A stretch of 64,000 nucleotides of DNA from Aureispira anguillae (GCF_026000115.1 NZ_AP026867.1:5630001-5694000); one strand, 5' to 3'. Positions 1 to 9,464 are shown, counted from the first letter of the stretch. The notes: generated by a model from the letters alone, not told the origin. Program-made: numbers and translations.

Positions 1-521
1 CCTGTTGATCCAATTCCTATGATATAATTGCCATCATTCGTAGCCCTCAGACGTACAGATCTAAGGTTGCATCCTACATTGTTAACGGTTTCACAAGTCG
101 AGGCAAATTGATGTGTGGAGATGGTGTCACCATTTGCATCTGTTTCAATCAAAAAGATTCGATTGTAATTAATTCCTGCCAATAGTAAATTCCCATTGGG
201 CTTTTCGACCAAGGACACTTCTTGGAGGTAACCCCCATTAAAGGTAGGGTATTCTTTTAGCCAGATGACATTTCCTGTAGTAGCATCCAATTTTGCTAGC
301 ACTGGGCTGTGTGCCAAATTAGAAACTATACCATATTTATAATTGCCAGCAAATACATAATTGCCATCATTGGTTTCCCTTATATCATAGCCCTTTAGTT
401 CTTGCTCATAATTAGCAGGAGGAAGTATAACAATATTCGGGGTAATTTCTGTTTCCCAAATCTGCCCAATGGCATTCCCAATAGCAAGAATTGAGAAAAA
501 CATACTAAAGATAAATTTCAT
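1..521 (-). CDS. Secreted repeat protein, 3'-truncated by the window edge
   Basis: The reading frame is open from an ATG at 521 to the window edge, so only the N-terminal 173 residues are seen. It starts with a signal peptide (MKFIFSMFFSILAIGNAIGQ) with a likely cut after Gly-Gln. The mature part has spaced repeats of the form TNDGNYVFAG and TNDGNYIIGI about 100 residues apart, with LAGINYNRIFLIETDANGD between them. This pattern is common in Bacteroidota secreted proteins whose repeats form a propeller-like fold and that usually end in a T9SS sorting domain; that end is outside the window. The function is unknown. It lies downstream of prfA on the same strand but behind a strong terminator, so it is probably a separate transcript. 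Confidence 0.75.
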   Translation of the reverse strand, partial: MKFIFSMFFSILAIGNAIGQIWETEITPNIVILPPANYEQELKGYDIRETNDGNYVFAGNYKYGIVSNLAHSPVLAKLDATTGNVIWLKEYPTFNGGYLQEVSLVEKPNGNLLLAGINYNRIFLIETDANGDTISTHQFASTCETVNNVGCNLRSVRLRATNDGNYIIGIGST

Positions 522-628
522 GTGATTTTCTTTTTTATTTAGTGATGATTATTTAGGACAAATAAGCAGCAAAAGGCAAAGAAAACCAACAACAATAAAG
601 CAGTTTTGTTTATAACAAACTGCCAAAC

Positions 629-673
629 AAAAAAGCTTAACTTCTATTAAACAAGAAGTTAAGCTTTTTTTTT
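629..673. terminator. Bidirectional intrinsic terminator after prfA
   Basis: A perfect 15-bp stem (631-645 with 654-668) encloses an 8-nt loop. It is flanked by an A-run on the left and nine T on the right, so it can work on both strands. On the minus strand it closes the prfA transcript. Confidence 0.85.
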
Positions 674-736
674 GTTTTAAACATTTATAAATAAAGCAAC
701 TGTATTAATTTTCTATTATTGCTCTATAAATATAGA

Positions 737-1810
737 CTATACATCCTCTGTAGCCTTCAGTTTTTCCATATTATAAGTCACTTGGATTGCTTCAATAAAT
801 TCATCTAAATAGCCATCCATCACTTCCGTTAAATTATACTTTGTAAAATTAATTCGATGATCTGTTACTCTATTTTGAGAATAGTTGTAGGTACGAATTT
901 TGGAAGAACGATCGCCTGATACAATCAATGTATTTCTTAAAGCAGAAATACTATCTTGATGTTCTTGTTGTTGCAATTCAAACAACTTAGCGTATAATTT
1001 TTGTAGTGCAATTTCTCTATTCTTAAGCTGAGAACGTCCATCTTGACACTCTACAACAACACCACTTGGTTTATGCGTTACCCGTACAGCCGACTCTGTT
1101 TTATTAACATGCTGCCCACCCGCACCACTAGCACGGAAGGTATCCCAAGAAAGATCCGCTTTGTTAATTTCGACATCTTCCGTTTCAAAAATAGGCATAA
1201 TAGCAACCGTAGCAGCAGAGGTATGAACCCGTCCTTGCGATTCTGTTTTTGGTATACGCTGAACACGATGTGTTCCTGACTCATATTTCAACATGCCATA
1301 AACATTATCACCTGTGACCTCTAAAATCACCTTACTGTACCCACCAGATTCGCTTTCATTAGAAGCAATATACTCTCTTTTCCAGCCTTTTTTGTCAATA
1401 AAACGTTCATACAAACGCAATAAATCACCAGCAAAAATAGCTGCTTCATCACCACCCGCTCCAGCACGAATTTCAATAGTTACGTTCTTTTCGTCCTCAG
1501 GATCTTTAGGAATAAGCATCATTTTTAGTTCCTCTTCAAAAGGTCCTTTTTTATCTTCCCAATCCTTAAGGTCTTCCTTTGCCATTTCAACAAATTCAGG
1601 ATCATCTCCCTCCTCTATAATTTCTTTGCATTCTGCAATACCATCTAGCATTGCCTTATATTTATCGTGAGCCTCCACCAAAGGTTTTAAATCCTTGTAC
1701 TCCTTATTGATTTTCATAAACCGCTTCATATCTGACGTAACTTCAGGATCAGATAGTTGCTCTTCGAGTAATTGAAATTTATCCTTTAATGCTCTTAACT
1801 TATCAATCAT
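737..1810 (-). CDS. prfA: Peptide chain release factor 1 (RF1)
   Basis: RF1 recognises UAA and UAG stop codons in the ribosomal A site and triggers peptide release. At 357 residues the protein has the normal RF1 length. The GGQ catalytic motif is at residues 231-233 inside SGAGGQHVNKTESAVR. The stop-codon recognition loop reads RIPKTESQGR, with a P-x-T tripeptide as in RF1 rather than the SPF of RF2. The C-terminal stretch SSKIRTYNYSQNRVTDHRI is also characteristic. No frameshift site is present, as expected for RF1. A good promoter lies 82-111 nt upstream and a bidirectional terminator lies downstream, so it appears monocistronic. Confidence 0.97.
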   Translation of the reverse strand: MIDKLRALKDKFQLLEEQLSDPEVTSDMKRFMKINKEYKDLKPLVEAHDKYKAMLDGIAECKEIIEEGDDPEFVEMAKEDLKDWEDKKGPFEEELKMMLIPKDPEDEKNVTIEIRAGAGGDEAAIFAGDLLRLYERFIDKKGWKREYIASNESESGGYSKVILEVTGDNVYGMLKYESGTHRVQRIPKTESQGRVHTSAATVAIMPIFETEDVEINKADLSWDTFRASGAGGQHVNKTESAVRVTHKPSGVVVECQDGRSQLKNREIALQKLYAKLFELQQQEHQDSISALRNTLIVSGDRSSKIRTYNYSQNRVTDHRINFTKYNLTEVMDGYLDEFIEAIQVTYNMEKLKATEDV

Positions 1811-1891
1811 TTTTTATAAAATTTATATCAATCGTAGCCTCTTAAGGTTAAATAAATAGATTGTCAATAACTCCAAAAGACAGTAGAACTG

Positions 1892-1921
1892 CAAAAGTAC
1901 AATTAAATCACGGATATTCAA
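1892..1921 (-). promoter_or_regulatory. Predicted Bacteroidota-type promoter of prfA
   Basis: On the minus strand this reads TTG, 19 nt, TACTTTTG, matching the Bacteroidota sigma-ABfr consensus (TTG-N17-23-TAnnTTTG). It implies a 5' leader of about 75 nt for prfA. Confidence 0.65.
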
Positions 1922-1981
1922 AAAAGGGGCAATTGCCAAAGCCTTGTAATTTAAGAATGGTCTATTTTTCTTTATTTATTT

Positions 1982-2806
1982 TTAACCGACCATTGTCACT
2001 AAGAGTTCTTTCAAAATCAGCGTTAATTTAGCTTCTGCTTGGTTTACAACTTGGATAACATCTTCTACTGTTGTTTCTGTTATTTCATCAATAGGATAAC
2101 AACGGTTGGAGATAACAGAGACCACAAAAACAGGCAAATTCATATGCTTGGCCACTAAGACTTCAGGTACCGTTGACATCCCAACGGCAGCACCTCCTAT
2201 CAAATTAAAAAAGTTATACTCTGCTGGTGTTTCAAGATTCGGTCCTTGTGTGCCTACATAAACCCCTTCAAAAGCTCGAATATTGTTTTTTTCTGCAATT
2301 GCTAACGCTTGTTGATTTAGTGCACTATCATATGCTTTTAACATATCGGGAAAACGCACTCCCAATCGTTCATCATTTTTGCCTCGCAAAGGATTTTGCG
2401 CATGCAAATTGATATGATCCTTGATGAATACCAAGTCACCTGGATATAGGTGCGCTTGTACTCCTCCTGCTGCATTGGAAATAACTAGCCGTTCTATCTT
2501 CAGGTATTTCAAAACCCGAATAGGGAAAGTTACTTCCTCCATACTATACCCCTCATAATAATGGAAACGTCCCGCCATAGCGACAATAGCAACACCATTT
2601 AAATAACCAAAAATTAGCTTCCCTGCATGGCTCTCTACCGTTGATTCTGCAAAATGTGGGATGTTCGCATAAGGAATTGCTAATACTTGATCTATTTCAC
2701 GACTCAAATTGCCTAAACCTGTTCCTAATACAATCCCAATTTGAGGTAAAAAATCAGGCAACTGATCTTGGATATACGCAACTGCATTTTGTATTTTATG
2801 ATACAT
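1982..2806 (-). CDS. punA: Purine-nucleoside phosphorylase (trimeric PNP family)
   Basis: This cytoplasmic salvage enzyme splits inosine and guanosine with phosphate into base and ribose-1-phosphate. The 274-residue length fits the trimeric family. Visible signatures are the N-terminal phosphate loop IGIVLGTGLG, the internal NAAGGVQ and LRGKNDERLGVRFPDM segments, the catalytic-Glu region GTQGPNLETPAEY, and GMSTVPEVLVAKHMNLPVF followed by the base-binding Asn in SVISNRC. The Asn supports a preference for 6-oxopurines. The start MYHKIQ is the first in-frame Met. The gene is convergent with nothing and has no obvious terminator before prfA's promoter region. The symbol punA follows Bacillus usage. 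Confidence 0.93.
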   Translation of the reverse strand: MYHKIQNAVAYIQDQLPDFLPQIGIVLGTGLGNLSREIDQVLAIPYANIPHFAESTVESHAGKLIFGYLNGVAIVAMAGRFHYYEGYSMEEVTFPIRVLKYLKIERLVISNAAGGVQAHLYPGDLVFIKDHINLHAQNPLRGKNDERLGVRFPDMLKAYDSALNQQALAIAEKNNIRAFEGVYVGTQGPNLETPAEYNFFNLIGGAAVGMSTVPEVLVAKHMNLPVFVVSVISNRCYPIDEITETTVEDVIQVVNQAEAKLTLILKELLVTMVG

Positions 2807-2865
2807 TAGTTTACATTAATTTAACATTAATTAGATAAATAAATTATTATATATCAAAATATTGA

Positions 2866-2896
2866 TTGACAAAATCAACTTTTTTTTGTATTTTTG
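2866..2896 (+). promoter_or_regulatory. Predicted upstream promoter for the 3193 gene
   Basis: TTG (2866-2868), a 20-nt spacer and TATTTTTG (2889-2896) match the Bacteroidota consensus. It would give a leader of about 290 nt. Confidence 0.45.
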
Positions 2897-3008
2897 CAAA
2901 AGACTTAAGTATATGATTTTATATTTTGTTTTATCCTTTTTAAGGGAAATTTTATATTGCCTATATGTCCTAAGAAAGGTATTATCATGTTGATTTGAGT
3001 TAAAAAAC

Positions 3009-3058
3009 TTTTTTTTTTTTGAAAAATCTTGTTTTCCTAGAATAAAGTCCTATATTTG
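3009..3058 (+). promoter_or_regulatory. Predicted strong promoter with an upstream T-tract
   Basis: TTG at 3029-3031, a 19-nt spacer and TATATTTG at 3051-3058 give a near-perfect Bacteroidota promoter. A run of about 12 T at 3009-3020 sits just upstream of the -33 box and may act like an UP element. The leader to the ATG at 3193 would be about 130 nt. Confidence 0.7.
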
Positions 3059-3192
3059 ATTAAGCAAATGACTCATAATGAGTTAAAAAAAGAAGAAGTT
3101 CAACAATAAACATAATTCATTTTTTATTGTTTAATATAATAATAAAGATAAAGAATTTGAATTCAATTTTTTAACAAAAAAACTAATTAGCT

Positions 3193-3642
3193 ATGAAAGT
3201 TTTAATGTTAGTTCTTGCAATGGTAGTGACCATGGGTTCTACTTTTGCCAATACGCCAGCTCAAGAAGATAAAATGGTTGCTGTTGTATTAATGATGGAT
3301 GATGGTGATGATCAACAAATCGTTGCTACTATTTACACTTCTTTGATGGCTGCTGAAAAAGTAGCAAAAGTGTTAGACATCGAAATGATTGCTGAAGATG
3401 AAGTAAACGATGATGTATTCGTTTTCTCTCTAAAATCTGAAGAGCAAAAGAAATTGACCATGAAGATGTTCGATGAAGAAGGTTATGAGTTGGCTGCTAA
3501 CCGTGTTCTACAAGTAGAAGATGGTAACAACTACAACGCTCTTAACGTTAAATCTTTGGAAGATGGTACTTACAAATTCCAATTGACAGATTCTGAAGGT
3601 CGTGAAAAAACTACTACAGTTACTATCAACCGTAACAAATAA
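3193..3642 (+). CDS. Small secreted protein of unknown function
   Basis: I do not recognise a named family. The 149-residue product has an N-terminal signal peptide (MKVLMLVLAMVVTMGSTFAN), then an acidic mature part rich in Asp, Glu, Lys and Val. The C-terminal 60 residues (RVLQVEDGNNYNALNVKSL, then DGTYKFQLTDSEGREK) look like the beta-sandwich found at the ends of T9SS cargo (DUF3244-like), but the protein has only this one domain and ends in RNK. The gene has a strong predicted promoter with an upstream T-tract and a terminator just downstream, so it is probably well expressed as a single gene. Codons are typical of highly expressed genes in this window (for example many GAA and AAA). Confidence 0.85.
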   Translation: MKVLMLVLAMVVTMGSTFANTPAQEDKMVAVVLMMDDGDDQQIVATIYTSLMAAEKVAKVLDIEMIAEDEVNDDVFVFSLKSEEQKKLTMKMFDEEGYELAANRVLQVEDGNNYNALNVKSLEDGTYKFQLTDSEGREKTTTVTINRNK

Positions 3643-3666
3643 GAAATAATACATTTCTTATCCAAT

Positions 3667-3704
3667 AAAAAAAAGCAAGGTGTCTGACACTTTGCTTTTT
3701 TTTT
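3667..3704. terminator. Bidirectional terminator between converging genes
   Basis: A GC-richer stem (3675-3684 with 3686-3695, one G-T pair, loop opened by inner pairs) is flanked by about eight A on the left and nine T on the right. It serves the plus gene ending at 3642 and the minus gene ending at 3718. Confidence 0.8.
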
Positions 3705-3717
3705 GTTTGTATACTAA

Positions 3718-5109
3718 CTAATCAACAAGTTGGCTGATGATCCATTGTCGTTCTGGTAATTGTGGCTCATTTTTTATTTCTTCTAGTAGTTTAGCCTGTA
3801 CCTCTTTATTATAAAAGTTGTGATTTTGTAACTTCTGAATATAGCGAATCAGGTTCAAATAACTACGTTTTAAATAATCACTTACCTCTTTGTTTCGTTT
3901 AACATAAGCTTTAAAGCTTTCCAACAACGATTCTAATGCATCAAACTCATCTAACTCATAATAAATCTTTAATAGAGTTACCTTCGAATCCATCATCAAC
4001 TCCCGATCTGTATTACTCAATACCATAAACATTTTCATCGCCTTCTGATACTCCTGTGTCATATAATATAGCTTAGCCATATTATAATTGGTATAACTCT
4101 CCCTGTGTCTAATATTAAGATAAGGAGCATAGTGACTAATAAATTGACGTACCCATTCATAGTCTCCATATTTTAGGCCTGCTGCTACAATATTTTTGTA
4201 GGTAAATCGGGATAGTTGACCATCTCCTACAAAAATACCATCCACTAAGCCCGCCTTGTATAAATCAAAAATATCTTTGGTAAACTCCTCCCGCCCCAAA
4301 TTTAAATGCTTGATAAAAAAACTAATTGTTATTAGATAAAAATCTTTTAGTTCTTCAACCCTAAAAAGTTGGCTATGCTCCAAAAACGTTGTTTTTAATT
4401 TCATACAAGCCTCTATATCATTAAGGTTGGTCAAAGCCTTGTAACTATAATAATAAACCGCAATAGTGGGAATTTCCAACCAGTCCTCTTTTTCTATTTG
4501 ATCCAATATGGGCTCCACCATCCTTAATTCATAGGTTGTACTAAACACATTTTGATGGCTTAAAGCAGTTACACAATATTTTAGTTTATTGGTCATATAA
4601 TAGATGTCAAAACTATCTAGCACTTCCTGTACATTTTTTGCTTCTAAGCGTTTTTTTTCTTGAGCAAAAAGAAACTGTTCTTGTTGTAGTTCGTAATCTA
4701 AATAGTAATATTCGGTATCTTTATATTGGCTTTTATTGAGTAAAAATTCGCTATACTTAAAAGAAGATTTAAAGCATTTTTCTAATTTTCTCGTTCTATA
4801 AACAGACAGGAGTGCTTTGTTTCTCAATGCTTCTTCAGATTCTAGTGCCTCATATACCAAAAATTTATCAATTAGCTTTTGTAAATAAGACATGGTATTC
4901 CTAATTTTTTGAGGATTGTATTTCCGATTTGGAAAAATCTCGTCAAAAGCATCCTTTATCCTGTAACTTTTATGTGTCATTAGATAGTCCAAGAGTCTAT
5001 GTACTTCGTCATGTTTGTTGTGGTAAGGAGAATGAACAAATTTACGAAGACGATTTTGCTCTGGTTTAGACAATGAAGAGAATACTTCTATTAATTTACT
5101 TTTATACAT
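3718..5109 (-). CDS. Helical, probably TPR-like cytoplasmic protein of unknown function
   Basis: The protein is 463 residues long from the start MYKSKLIEVF; an in-frame ATG 30 nt further upstream exists but adds a short Phe-rich tail with no conserved look. There is no signal peptide or membrane segment. The sequence is almost entirely amphipathic helix, with an N-terminal SKPEQNRLRKFVHSPYHNK segment and later helix pairs such as YYMTQEYQKAMKMFMVLS that resemble degenerate TPRs. Such proteins are frequent in Saprospiria-like genomes, often with no assigned role. It converges on the small secreted gene and shares its terminator. Confidence 0.8.
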   Translation of the reverse strand: MYKSKLIEVFSSLSKPEQNRLRKFVHSPYHNKHDEVHRLLDYLMTHKSYRIKDAFDEIFPNRKYNPQKIRNTMSYLQKLIDKFLVYEALESEEALRNKALLSVYRTRKLEKCFKSSFKYSEFLLNKSQYKDTEYYYLDYELQQEQFLFAQEKKRLEAKNVQEVLDSFDIYYMTNKLKYCVTALSHQNVFSTTYELRMVEPILDQIEKEDWLEIPTIAVYYYSYKALTNLNDIEACMKLKTTFLEHSQLFRVEELKDFYLITISFFIKHLNLGREEFTKDIFDLYKAGLVDGIFVGDGQLSRFTYKNIVAAGLKYGDYEWVRQFISHYAPYLNIRHRESYTNYNMAKLYYMTQEYQKAMKMFMVLSNTDRELMMDSKVTLLKIYYELDEFDALESLLESFKAYVKRNKEVSDYLKRSYLNLIRYIQKLQNHNFYNKEVQAKLLEEIKNEPQLPERQWIISQLVD

Positions 5110-5304
5110 AAAACATCTATAATCAAACAAAAAAAACACTAAAAATCAATATTTTAAAGAGAACAATATACAAAAAAACATCTATAAATTGCATTTAATG
5201 TCTTTCATTTTCATCTTTCAATCATTGATATTTGTATGATGCAAGAAACCTCTATAGGAGCCAAACCCCAAACAGCTTAAAATCTGTCTCCTTCGAAAAT
5301 TTTA

Positions 5305-8244
5305 ATGACTATGAACTACCTAAAAATATTTTTTTGCTTGGCATTTTTTTTCCTATTAGGTAACAAAACCTATGCGTCCCATGCTGCTGCTGCTGATTTG
5401 AGCTACACTTGCTTAGGCAATAATCGCTATCAAATAAAACTTAGGTTGTATCGAGACTGTAGCGGGATTGCATTACCAAGTTCTGTATTGATTGACCTCA
5501 ATGGCGGGGGCTCCTGTGCAGGGCTTACCCAAAGTATTCCCTTGGCGCTAAGTTCTATCACAGAGGTTCCTATTGCCTGCACTCCCTTTTTAGGGCAAAG
5601 TACCTGTAATGGAGGAATTGTTCCTGGATATGAAGAAAATACTTACATAGGTACCCTCGATCTATCTAGTTTTCCTGTCGGTTGTACTTGGACCATCAGC
5701 TATTCGAGCTGTTGCAGAAATGCAACCATAACAAACCTAAATAACCCCTCGTCCCAAAATTTGTATATCGAAACAACATTATTAGATGGTAATATCACCT
5801 GCAATTCATCTCCTACTTTTGCTAATATTCCCATCTTTGTTGTTTGCGATAGTTTGGCGCAATCTATCTCCAACTCTGTAATAGAAGCAGATGGAGATTC
5901 TATTGTTTATTCATTAACGGCCCCTTTGGCTGCTACAGGCTCCCCTATTAGTTATGCAACAGGATTTTCGCCTACCAATCCACTAACTACCTCATCTGGC
6001 GTTAATTTTAATCCTTCAAATGGTCAATTAAATTTTACCCCTATTGGCAGCCAAGTAGTCGTTCTAGATGTTTTTGTTGAAGAGTATAGGAATGGCAACC
6101 TAATTGGTTATACTCGCCGAACAATGCAAGTTGTTGTCATGTCTTGTAATAACAATAGCTTATCGCTTGATAGTGTATCTGAAGTAGTCAATGGAATCGT
6201 ACAACCCCATGGCGTGTCTACTACTTTTAACGCTTGCCCTGGCGAAGACTTGCACTTTCAACTTAGCTTATCAGATGTTGATGCCAATGATTCATTGACC
6301 GTATCCCAGAGTTACTCAAGTCTTTTTCAGGCTTATCCCAACGCAACAGTTAATCTAACTTACCCTATTTCAGGCAGTACCAATTCCGTTTTAGTCGATG
6401 TCATTATTCCAGGGGTTCAAAGCAATGTATTTTCAATCGCTTTTTCTGACAATTCTTGCCCTGTTGCAAGTTTGCAAAGTTTTGGTTTTTCGATATTGCC
6501 CTCCAATACCTGTGCTAATATTACAGGGCGTGTTGCTATTGATTCTAATAACAATTGTATTGTTTCACCTTTGGAACAAGCTTATAACAATGTCATTGTT
6601 GCCATAAACAAAGGTAACTTTACAACCTATGCCACCCCAGACCCTAATGGAATATATACAGCCCCTGTTGATACAGGAACTTACACGGTCAATCTTATTA
6701 ATTTACACCCGTATTGGGGTAGCTGCAACAACAATATTATCACTAGCCTTAACAGCAATAACAATGTAGCCAATATAGATTTTCCAATGGTCCCAACAAC
6801 ACTTTGTCCATATATGCATGTAGACATTGGGGCTCCTGTTTTGGTGCATTGTGCTAGTAATTATTATAATGTCGAATATTGTAACCATGGGACAGTTGAT
6901 GCACTTAATGCCTATATAGAAGTCACTCTCGATCCTTTATTTGTTATCGATAGCACAGAATTGCCAATTAGTAGCCAAGTTGGCAACCTCTATACCTTTT
7001 TTCTAGGAACAGTAGCCGTAGATGCTTGTAACAATTTTAAGATATATGGTACACTAGATGGTGCCTGTGACACGCTCAACAGAGGGCGCACCCACTGTGC
7101 CGAGGCCAATATTTATCCAGATAGTTCTTGCTCTTCTTGGGTTGGAGCTAATTTGGAAGTAGAGGCAGAATGTCAGAATGATTCTGTATCCTTCCGAATT
7201 AAGAATACAGGAAATCAACATATGTTGATTCCCCAAAATTACTGGGTAATTGAGGATAATATTATTTTTTATACCAGCCCAGGACCTGGCATTACCCTTC
7301 CGTCTGGAGGCTCTACCAATTGGCAACGTTTTGCGGCAACGGGAGCTACTTATCGTTTGCAGGTTCCACAACCCCAAGGACACCCTTGGTCGGTAGAAGC
7401 ATCTGCAACTGTTGAAGGCTGCTTATCTCCTGCTTTTAGCCAAAACCCTATTTCAACGGGTTTTGTCAATATTTTTTCTCTTAACGACGGATCTCCTTAT
7501 TATTCTATAGACTGTCAACAAAATGTAGGTTCTTGGGACCCCAACGATAAACAAGGATTTCCTACTGGTTATTCAGCACCGCATTATATTGAAGAAAATG
7601 TAGCGTTAGAATACCGTATCCGTTTCCAAAATACAGGCACTTACCCTGCTACCAATATAGTAATTTTGGATACGCTTTCTCCCCATTTAAATCCTGAAAC
7701 AATTTTACCAACTATTTCTAGCCATCCCTATACTTGGCGACTAATGGGGAATAATATTATTGAATTTCGCTTTAATAATATTATGCTACCTGATAGCAAT
7801 AGCAATCTTGCAGCCTCTCATGGCTTTGTAGATTTCAGAATCGAACAACAAACTAACAATCCTATTGGAACGGTTATTAACAATCAAGCTGCTATCTATT
7901 TTGACCAAAATCCTGCTGTGATTACCAACCAAACTTACCATACCATTGGGCACGATTTCATACAAATTACAGGAATAGATGCTGTTTTAGTCCCAAAGGT
8001 CAAGGTTAATGTTTATCCAAATCCCTTCCAAGAGTCTACCACGATAAAAGTAACAGGAGAAACCACTTATCAACAAATTACCTTATCTGTATTTGATGCA
8101 ACAGGCAAAACCATTAACGTTATCCATCATCAAAATGAGCAAGAAATCATTCTACAAAAAAATAATATGTTGCAAGGCATCTATTTCTATCGATTAGAGG
8201 CAGATGGTTTACTTTTAAATTCGGGGAAATTGATTGTTCATTAA
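5305..8244 (+). CDS. Large secreted T9SS-targeted surface protein
   Basis: This 979-residue exported protein starts with a signal peptide ending near NKTYA-SHAAAADLSYTC. The first 400 residues have the layout of gliding/adhesin-associated Bacteroidota proteins (SYTCLGNNRYQIKLRLYRDC, paired Cys). A middle part holds a CNA-B/SdrD-like stretch (NITGRVAIDSNNNC). Residues about 740-880 contain a DUF11-like repeat domain (LEYRIRFQNTGTYPATNIV, then ILDTLSPHLNPETI). The last 75 residues are a type A T9SS sorting domain (VNVYPNPF, then GIYFYRLEADG and GKLIVH). It is probably translocated by T9SS and attached to the surface. Start could also be the Met two codons later. A terminator follows. Confidence 0.9.
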   Translation: MTMNYLKIFFCLAFFFLLGNKTYASHAAAADLSYTCLGNNRYQIKLRLYRDCSGIALPSSVLIDLNGGGSCAGLTQSIPLALSSITEVPIACTPFLGQSTCNGGIVPGYEENTYIGTLDLSSFPVGCTWTISYSSCCRNATITNLNNPSSQNLYIETTLLDGNITCNSSPTFANIPIFVVCDSLAQSISNSVIEADGDSIVYSLTAPLAATGSPISYATGFSPTNPLTTSSGVNFNPSNGQLNFTPIGSQVVVLDVFVEEYRNGNLIGYTRRTMQVVVMSCNNNSLSLDSVSEVVNGIVQPHGVSTTFNACPGEDLHFQLSLSDVDANDSLTVSQSYSSLFQAYPNATVNLTYPISGSTNSVLVDVIIPGVQSNVFSIAFSDNSCPVASLQSFGFSILPSNTCANITGRVAIDSNNNCIVSPLEQAYNNVIVAINKGNFTTYATPDPNGIYTAPVDTGTYTVNLINLHPYWGSCNNNIITSLNSNNNVANIDFPMVPTTLCPYMHVDIGAPVLVHCASNYYNVEYCNHGTVDALNAYIEVTLDPLFVIDSTELPISSQVGNLYTFFLGTVAVDACNNFKIYGTLDGACDTLNRGRTHCAEANIYPDSSCSSWVGANLEVEAECQNDSVSFRIKNTGNQHMLIPQNYWVIEDNIIFYTSPGPGITLPSGGSTNWQRFAATGATYRLQVPQPQGHPWSVEASATVEGCLSPAFSQNPISTGFVNIFSLNDGSPYYSIDCQQNVGSWDPNDKQGFPTGYSAPHYIEENVALEYRIRFQNTGTYPATNIVILDTLSPHLNPETILPTISSHPYTWRLMGNNIIEFRFNNIMLPDSNSNLAASHGFVDFRIEQQTNNPIGTVINNQAAIYFDQNPAVITNQTYHTIGHDFIQITGIDAVLVPKVKVNVYPNPFQESTTIKVTGETTYQQITLSVFDATGKTINVIHHQNEQEIILQKNNMLQGIYFYRLEADGLLLNSGKLIVH

Positions 8245-8331
8245 AACAGGTATCTATTTAGGAGTAGCTAGATTCCTCCCTCAATGCAACTCCCTATTAA
8301 ACAATACAATCATTCCTCAAATTTATTTTTC

Positions 8332-8367
8332 AAGCTTCTAACGTAAACCGTTAGGAGCTTTTTTTTA
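8332..8367 (+). terminator. Intrinsic terminator
   Basis: A 12-bp stem (8332-8343 with 8349-8360, one G-T pair) with a 5-nt loop is followed by eight T. It closes the 979-aa secreted protein gene. Confidence 0.8.
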
Positions 8368-8554
8368 GCGAGTCATTTCTAGTTAAGAATTCTTTTAGCA
8401 TTTTTTAACATAAAAAAATGCAAATCTACTGGACATATTTTATTTGAGCTGCGTTTTATATAATAAACAAACATTGGTTAACAACCTTTTACATCAAAAA
8501 AAATGTTTAAAACAGCAATTTAAAATTGTTATTCCTTAACTAAAAATCCCGCTT

Positions 8555-8878
8555 ATGACATTGAAATTTACACTTACTGTTATCTTTTTATCGCTTGCCA
8601 TTCTATGCATAAACATTCCTGTTAGTGGTCAAATGTGCACTGGAAAAAATAAATCACCCCATAACGAGGAATCAATGGTGACGCAAACTGCTATTGCGCA
8701 AAATGTTCCAACCAAACGCATCTACATCCCACCTAATTATACGCCTCCATTGGCAGATAAAAAATTAATCATGTTTCCTGAAACTGTTGCCACAAAGAAA
8801 AAGCAAAAAAAGTTACTTAAAAAACGTAAAAAACAAAAAAAAGCAAATAGACAGGGTTGCATAGCTATCAATATGTAA
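8555..8878 (+). CDS. Small exported Lys-rich protein of unknown function
   Basis: The 107-residue product has a clear signal peptide (MTLKFTLTVIFLSLAILCIN ending near VSGQ). The mature protein has an Asn/Pro-rich stretch (RIYIPPNYTPPLADKK) and then a very basic tail with about 15 Lys/Arg in 25 residues (TKKKQKKLLKKRKKQKK), ending in RQGCIAINM. Two Cys are present in the mature part. The tail could bind nucleic acid, lipopolysaccharide or peptidoglycan, but this is a guess from charge only. It has its own terminator and no partner gene on the same strand nearby. Confidence 0.7.
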   Translation: MTLKFTLTVIFLSLAILCINIPVSGQMCTGKNKSPHNEESMVTQTAIAQNVPTKRIYIPPNYTPPLADKKLIMFPETVATKKKQKKLLKKRKKQKKANRQGCIAINM

Positions 8879-8913
8879 TCCGATTGCTTATCTTTGCAAA
8901 ATCACTTTTCGTC

Positions 8914-8945
8914 AAAGTCCTAATTCTATTTTAGGGCTTTTTTTT
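8914..8945 (+). terminator. Intrinsic terminator
   Basis: A 10-bp stem (8914-8923 with 8931-8940, one G-T pair) with a 7-nt loop runs into a stretch of eight T. Confidence 0.75.
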
Positions 8946-9051
8946 ATACAAAAACATTTCTGAACCTTAAGGACATAAGCAAAACTAGTGATTGTGAGTT
9001 TAAGACACAGAAGTTGCTTACTTACTTATAGATTACCTACAATAAAACTCT

Positions 9052-9426
9052 ATGTTTCAATTCATAAAGCAACGCCTTGCTAGTTTCCAATGGGCACTAA
9101 AAGGTATGAAAGATCTTTTTACCAACCATCCGAATGCCCAAGTACATCTTGGAGCCAGCTTAGTTGTTATCCCCTTGGCTCTTTTTCTTCAAATATCTAC
9201 TATAGAATGGTGTATAATTATACTTTGTATTACCCTAGTGATGGCAATGGAAGCGCTTAATTCTGCCTTAGAATATTTAGCGGACAAAATCTGCCCTGAA
9301 CAGGATGAGTTAATTGGGAAAGCTAAAGATATTGCAGCCACGGCAGTTTTGTTAACAGCCATAGGAGCTGCCCTTATTGGTTCACTTATCTTTTTGCCAA
9401 AAATTTATGCTTTATTTTTAGCCTAA
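9052..9426 (+). CDS. dgkA: Diacylglycerol/undecaprenol kinase, DgkA family
   Basis: This small inner-membrane enzyme (124 residues, normal length) phosphorylates a lipid alcohol with ATP, either diacylglycerol or undecaprenol. The family signature is clear at residues about 66-85: MEALNSALEYLADKIC followed by DELIGKAKDIAATAVLL, with the catalytic Glu and the Asn of the E-x-x-N-[ST] motif. Three membrane helices are visible (about 34-50, 53-70 and 96-120). Substrate choice cannot be read from the sequence; in organisms with this short form undecaprenol recycling for cell-wall synthesis is also common. It stands alone, converging with the LRR gene. Confidence 0.93.
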   Translation: MFQFIKQRLASFQWALKGMKDLFTNHPNAQVHLGASLVVIPLALFLQISTIEWCIIILCITLVMAMEALNSALEYLADKICPEQDELIGKAKDIAATAVLLTAIGAALIGSLIFLPKIYALFLA

Positions 9427-9431
9427 AACAT

Positions 9432-9464
9432 AAAAGTATCAGACACAAAAATGCCTGATACTAA
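9432..9464 (-). terminator. Probable terminator between converging genes
   Basis: A 7-bp perfect stem that extends to 10 bp with one mismatch (9436-9445 with 9452-9461) is followed on the minus strand by TTTTATGTTTT. The U-tract is weak, so efficiency is uncertain. Confidence 0.5.

Noticed and set aside
8889-8896. TATCTTTG box resembling a -7 promoter element
   Set aside because: No -33 element and a terminator 20 nt downstream; no gene could use it.
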